Shown in pieces: positions 12,951-13,022 of a stretch of DNA of 13,022 nucleotides. The notes beneath the pieces were generated by a model that worked only from the letters and a program-made list of their open reading frames with translations, was not told where the DNA came from and did not search any database. The position numbers and the translations under genes are program-made. Position 1 is the stretch's first letter, and each line of letters starts with the position of its first letter. Location of the stretch: contig JAEWAU010000112.1 in assembly GCA_023391535.1 (NCBI GenBank), forward strand, positions 1-13,022, given 5' to 3'. Source of the stretch: Bacillota bacterium (GTDB lineage: Bacteria > Bacillota > Clostridia > Oscillospirales > Ethanoligenentaceae).

Positions 12951-12972
12951 CTCCCGAAAAGATTCGGGGAGG
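12951..12972 (+). promoter_or_regulatory. Shine-Dalgarno-masking hairpin (riboswitch expression platform)
   Basis: CTCCCGAA (12951-12958) pairs with TTCGGG and, across one bulged G, GAG (12963-12971). This buries the GGGGAGG ribosome site (12966-12972) that lies seven bases before the ATG. No U tract follows, so control is probably at translation rather than by termination. Confidence 0.75.
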
Positions 12973-12979
12973 AATCGTC

Positions 12980-13022
12980 ATGCAAATTCGCTTGTTCCGT
13001 CAAAACGCGCGCCGCACGGCGC
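12980..13022 (+). CDS. Cobalamin-regulated gene, 5' end only
   Basis: Only 14 codons are in the window (MQIRLFRQNARRTA), followed by the window edge. ATG 12980 is seven bases after GGGGAGG. The basic N-terminus could be the start of a signal peptide, which would fit a cobalamin uptake protein, but this is too short to judge. Regulation by the cobalamin riboswitch predicts a role in B12 uptake or synthesis, or in a B12-independent substitute enzyme. Confidence 0.85.
   Translation, partial: MQIRLFRQNARRTA

Overview
The window looks like a piece of chromosome from a GC-rich, Gram-positive-type anaerobe of the Clostridia, most likely an Oscillospirales (Ruminococcaceae/Oscillospiraceae) relative. 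This is an inference from family content: a DUF1015 protein, a DUF2007/DUF3810 pair, a G5-NlpC/P60 wall hydrolase, a LysM-CAP protein, a class A PBP with a short tail, and strong AGGAGG-type ribosome sites in a GC-rich background. No rRNA, tRNA, IS element, phage gene or CRISPR array was seen. The genes read as ordinary chromosomal genes, strongly biased to cell envelope and membrane functions.

Layout. (1) 1-2226, plus strand: a terminator from an upstream gene, an extended -10 promoter, a leader carrying a hairpin-rich repeat, then a zinc-ribbon/DUF2007 membrane protein and a DUF3810 HExxH membrane protein. These end at a bidirectional terminator. (2) 2271-4382, minus: a complete bifunctional class A penicillin-binding protein. 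(3) 4383-4791: a divergent intergenic region with two good sigma-A promoters and a second, inverted copy of the same repeat. (4) 4792-6942, plus: a DUF1015 protein and a CPBP intramembrane protease, closed by a bidirectional terminator. (5) 6999-9104, minus: a secreted LysM-CAP protein, an overlapping pair of half-size EamA/DMT transporter subunits behind a strong promoter and a structured leader, and a 64-residue glycine-zipper protein with its own terminator. (6) 9105-9778: a long gene-poor stretch ending in a near-consensus promoter. (7) 9779-10540, plus: an uncharacterised protein with a PD-(D/E)XK-like N-terminus and a winged-helix-like C-terminus. (8) 10662-12383, minus: a membrane-anchored G5-NlpC/P60 hydrolase whose promoter carries a perfect WalR-type box. 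(9) 12663-13022, plus: a promoter, a complete cobalamin riboswitch with a Shine-Dalgarno-masking hairpin, and the first 14 codons of the gene it controls.

Functionally, the PBP (synthesis), the NlpC/P60 protein (hydrolysis, possibly under WalRK) and the LysM-CAP protein act on or in the cell wall. The CPBP protease, the DUF3810 protein and the EamA pair sit in the membrane. Apart from the riboswitch, the items most worth a second look are a possible three-way-junction RNA in the leader of the EamA pair, the dispersed repeat present in two inverted copies, the WalR-like box and spacer palindrome of the NlpC/P60 promoter, and the nuclease-like/winged-helix protein.
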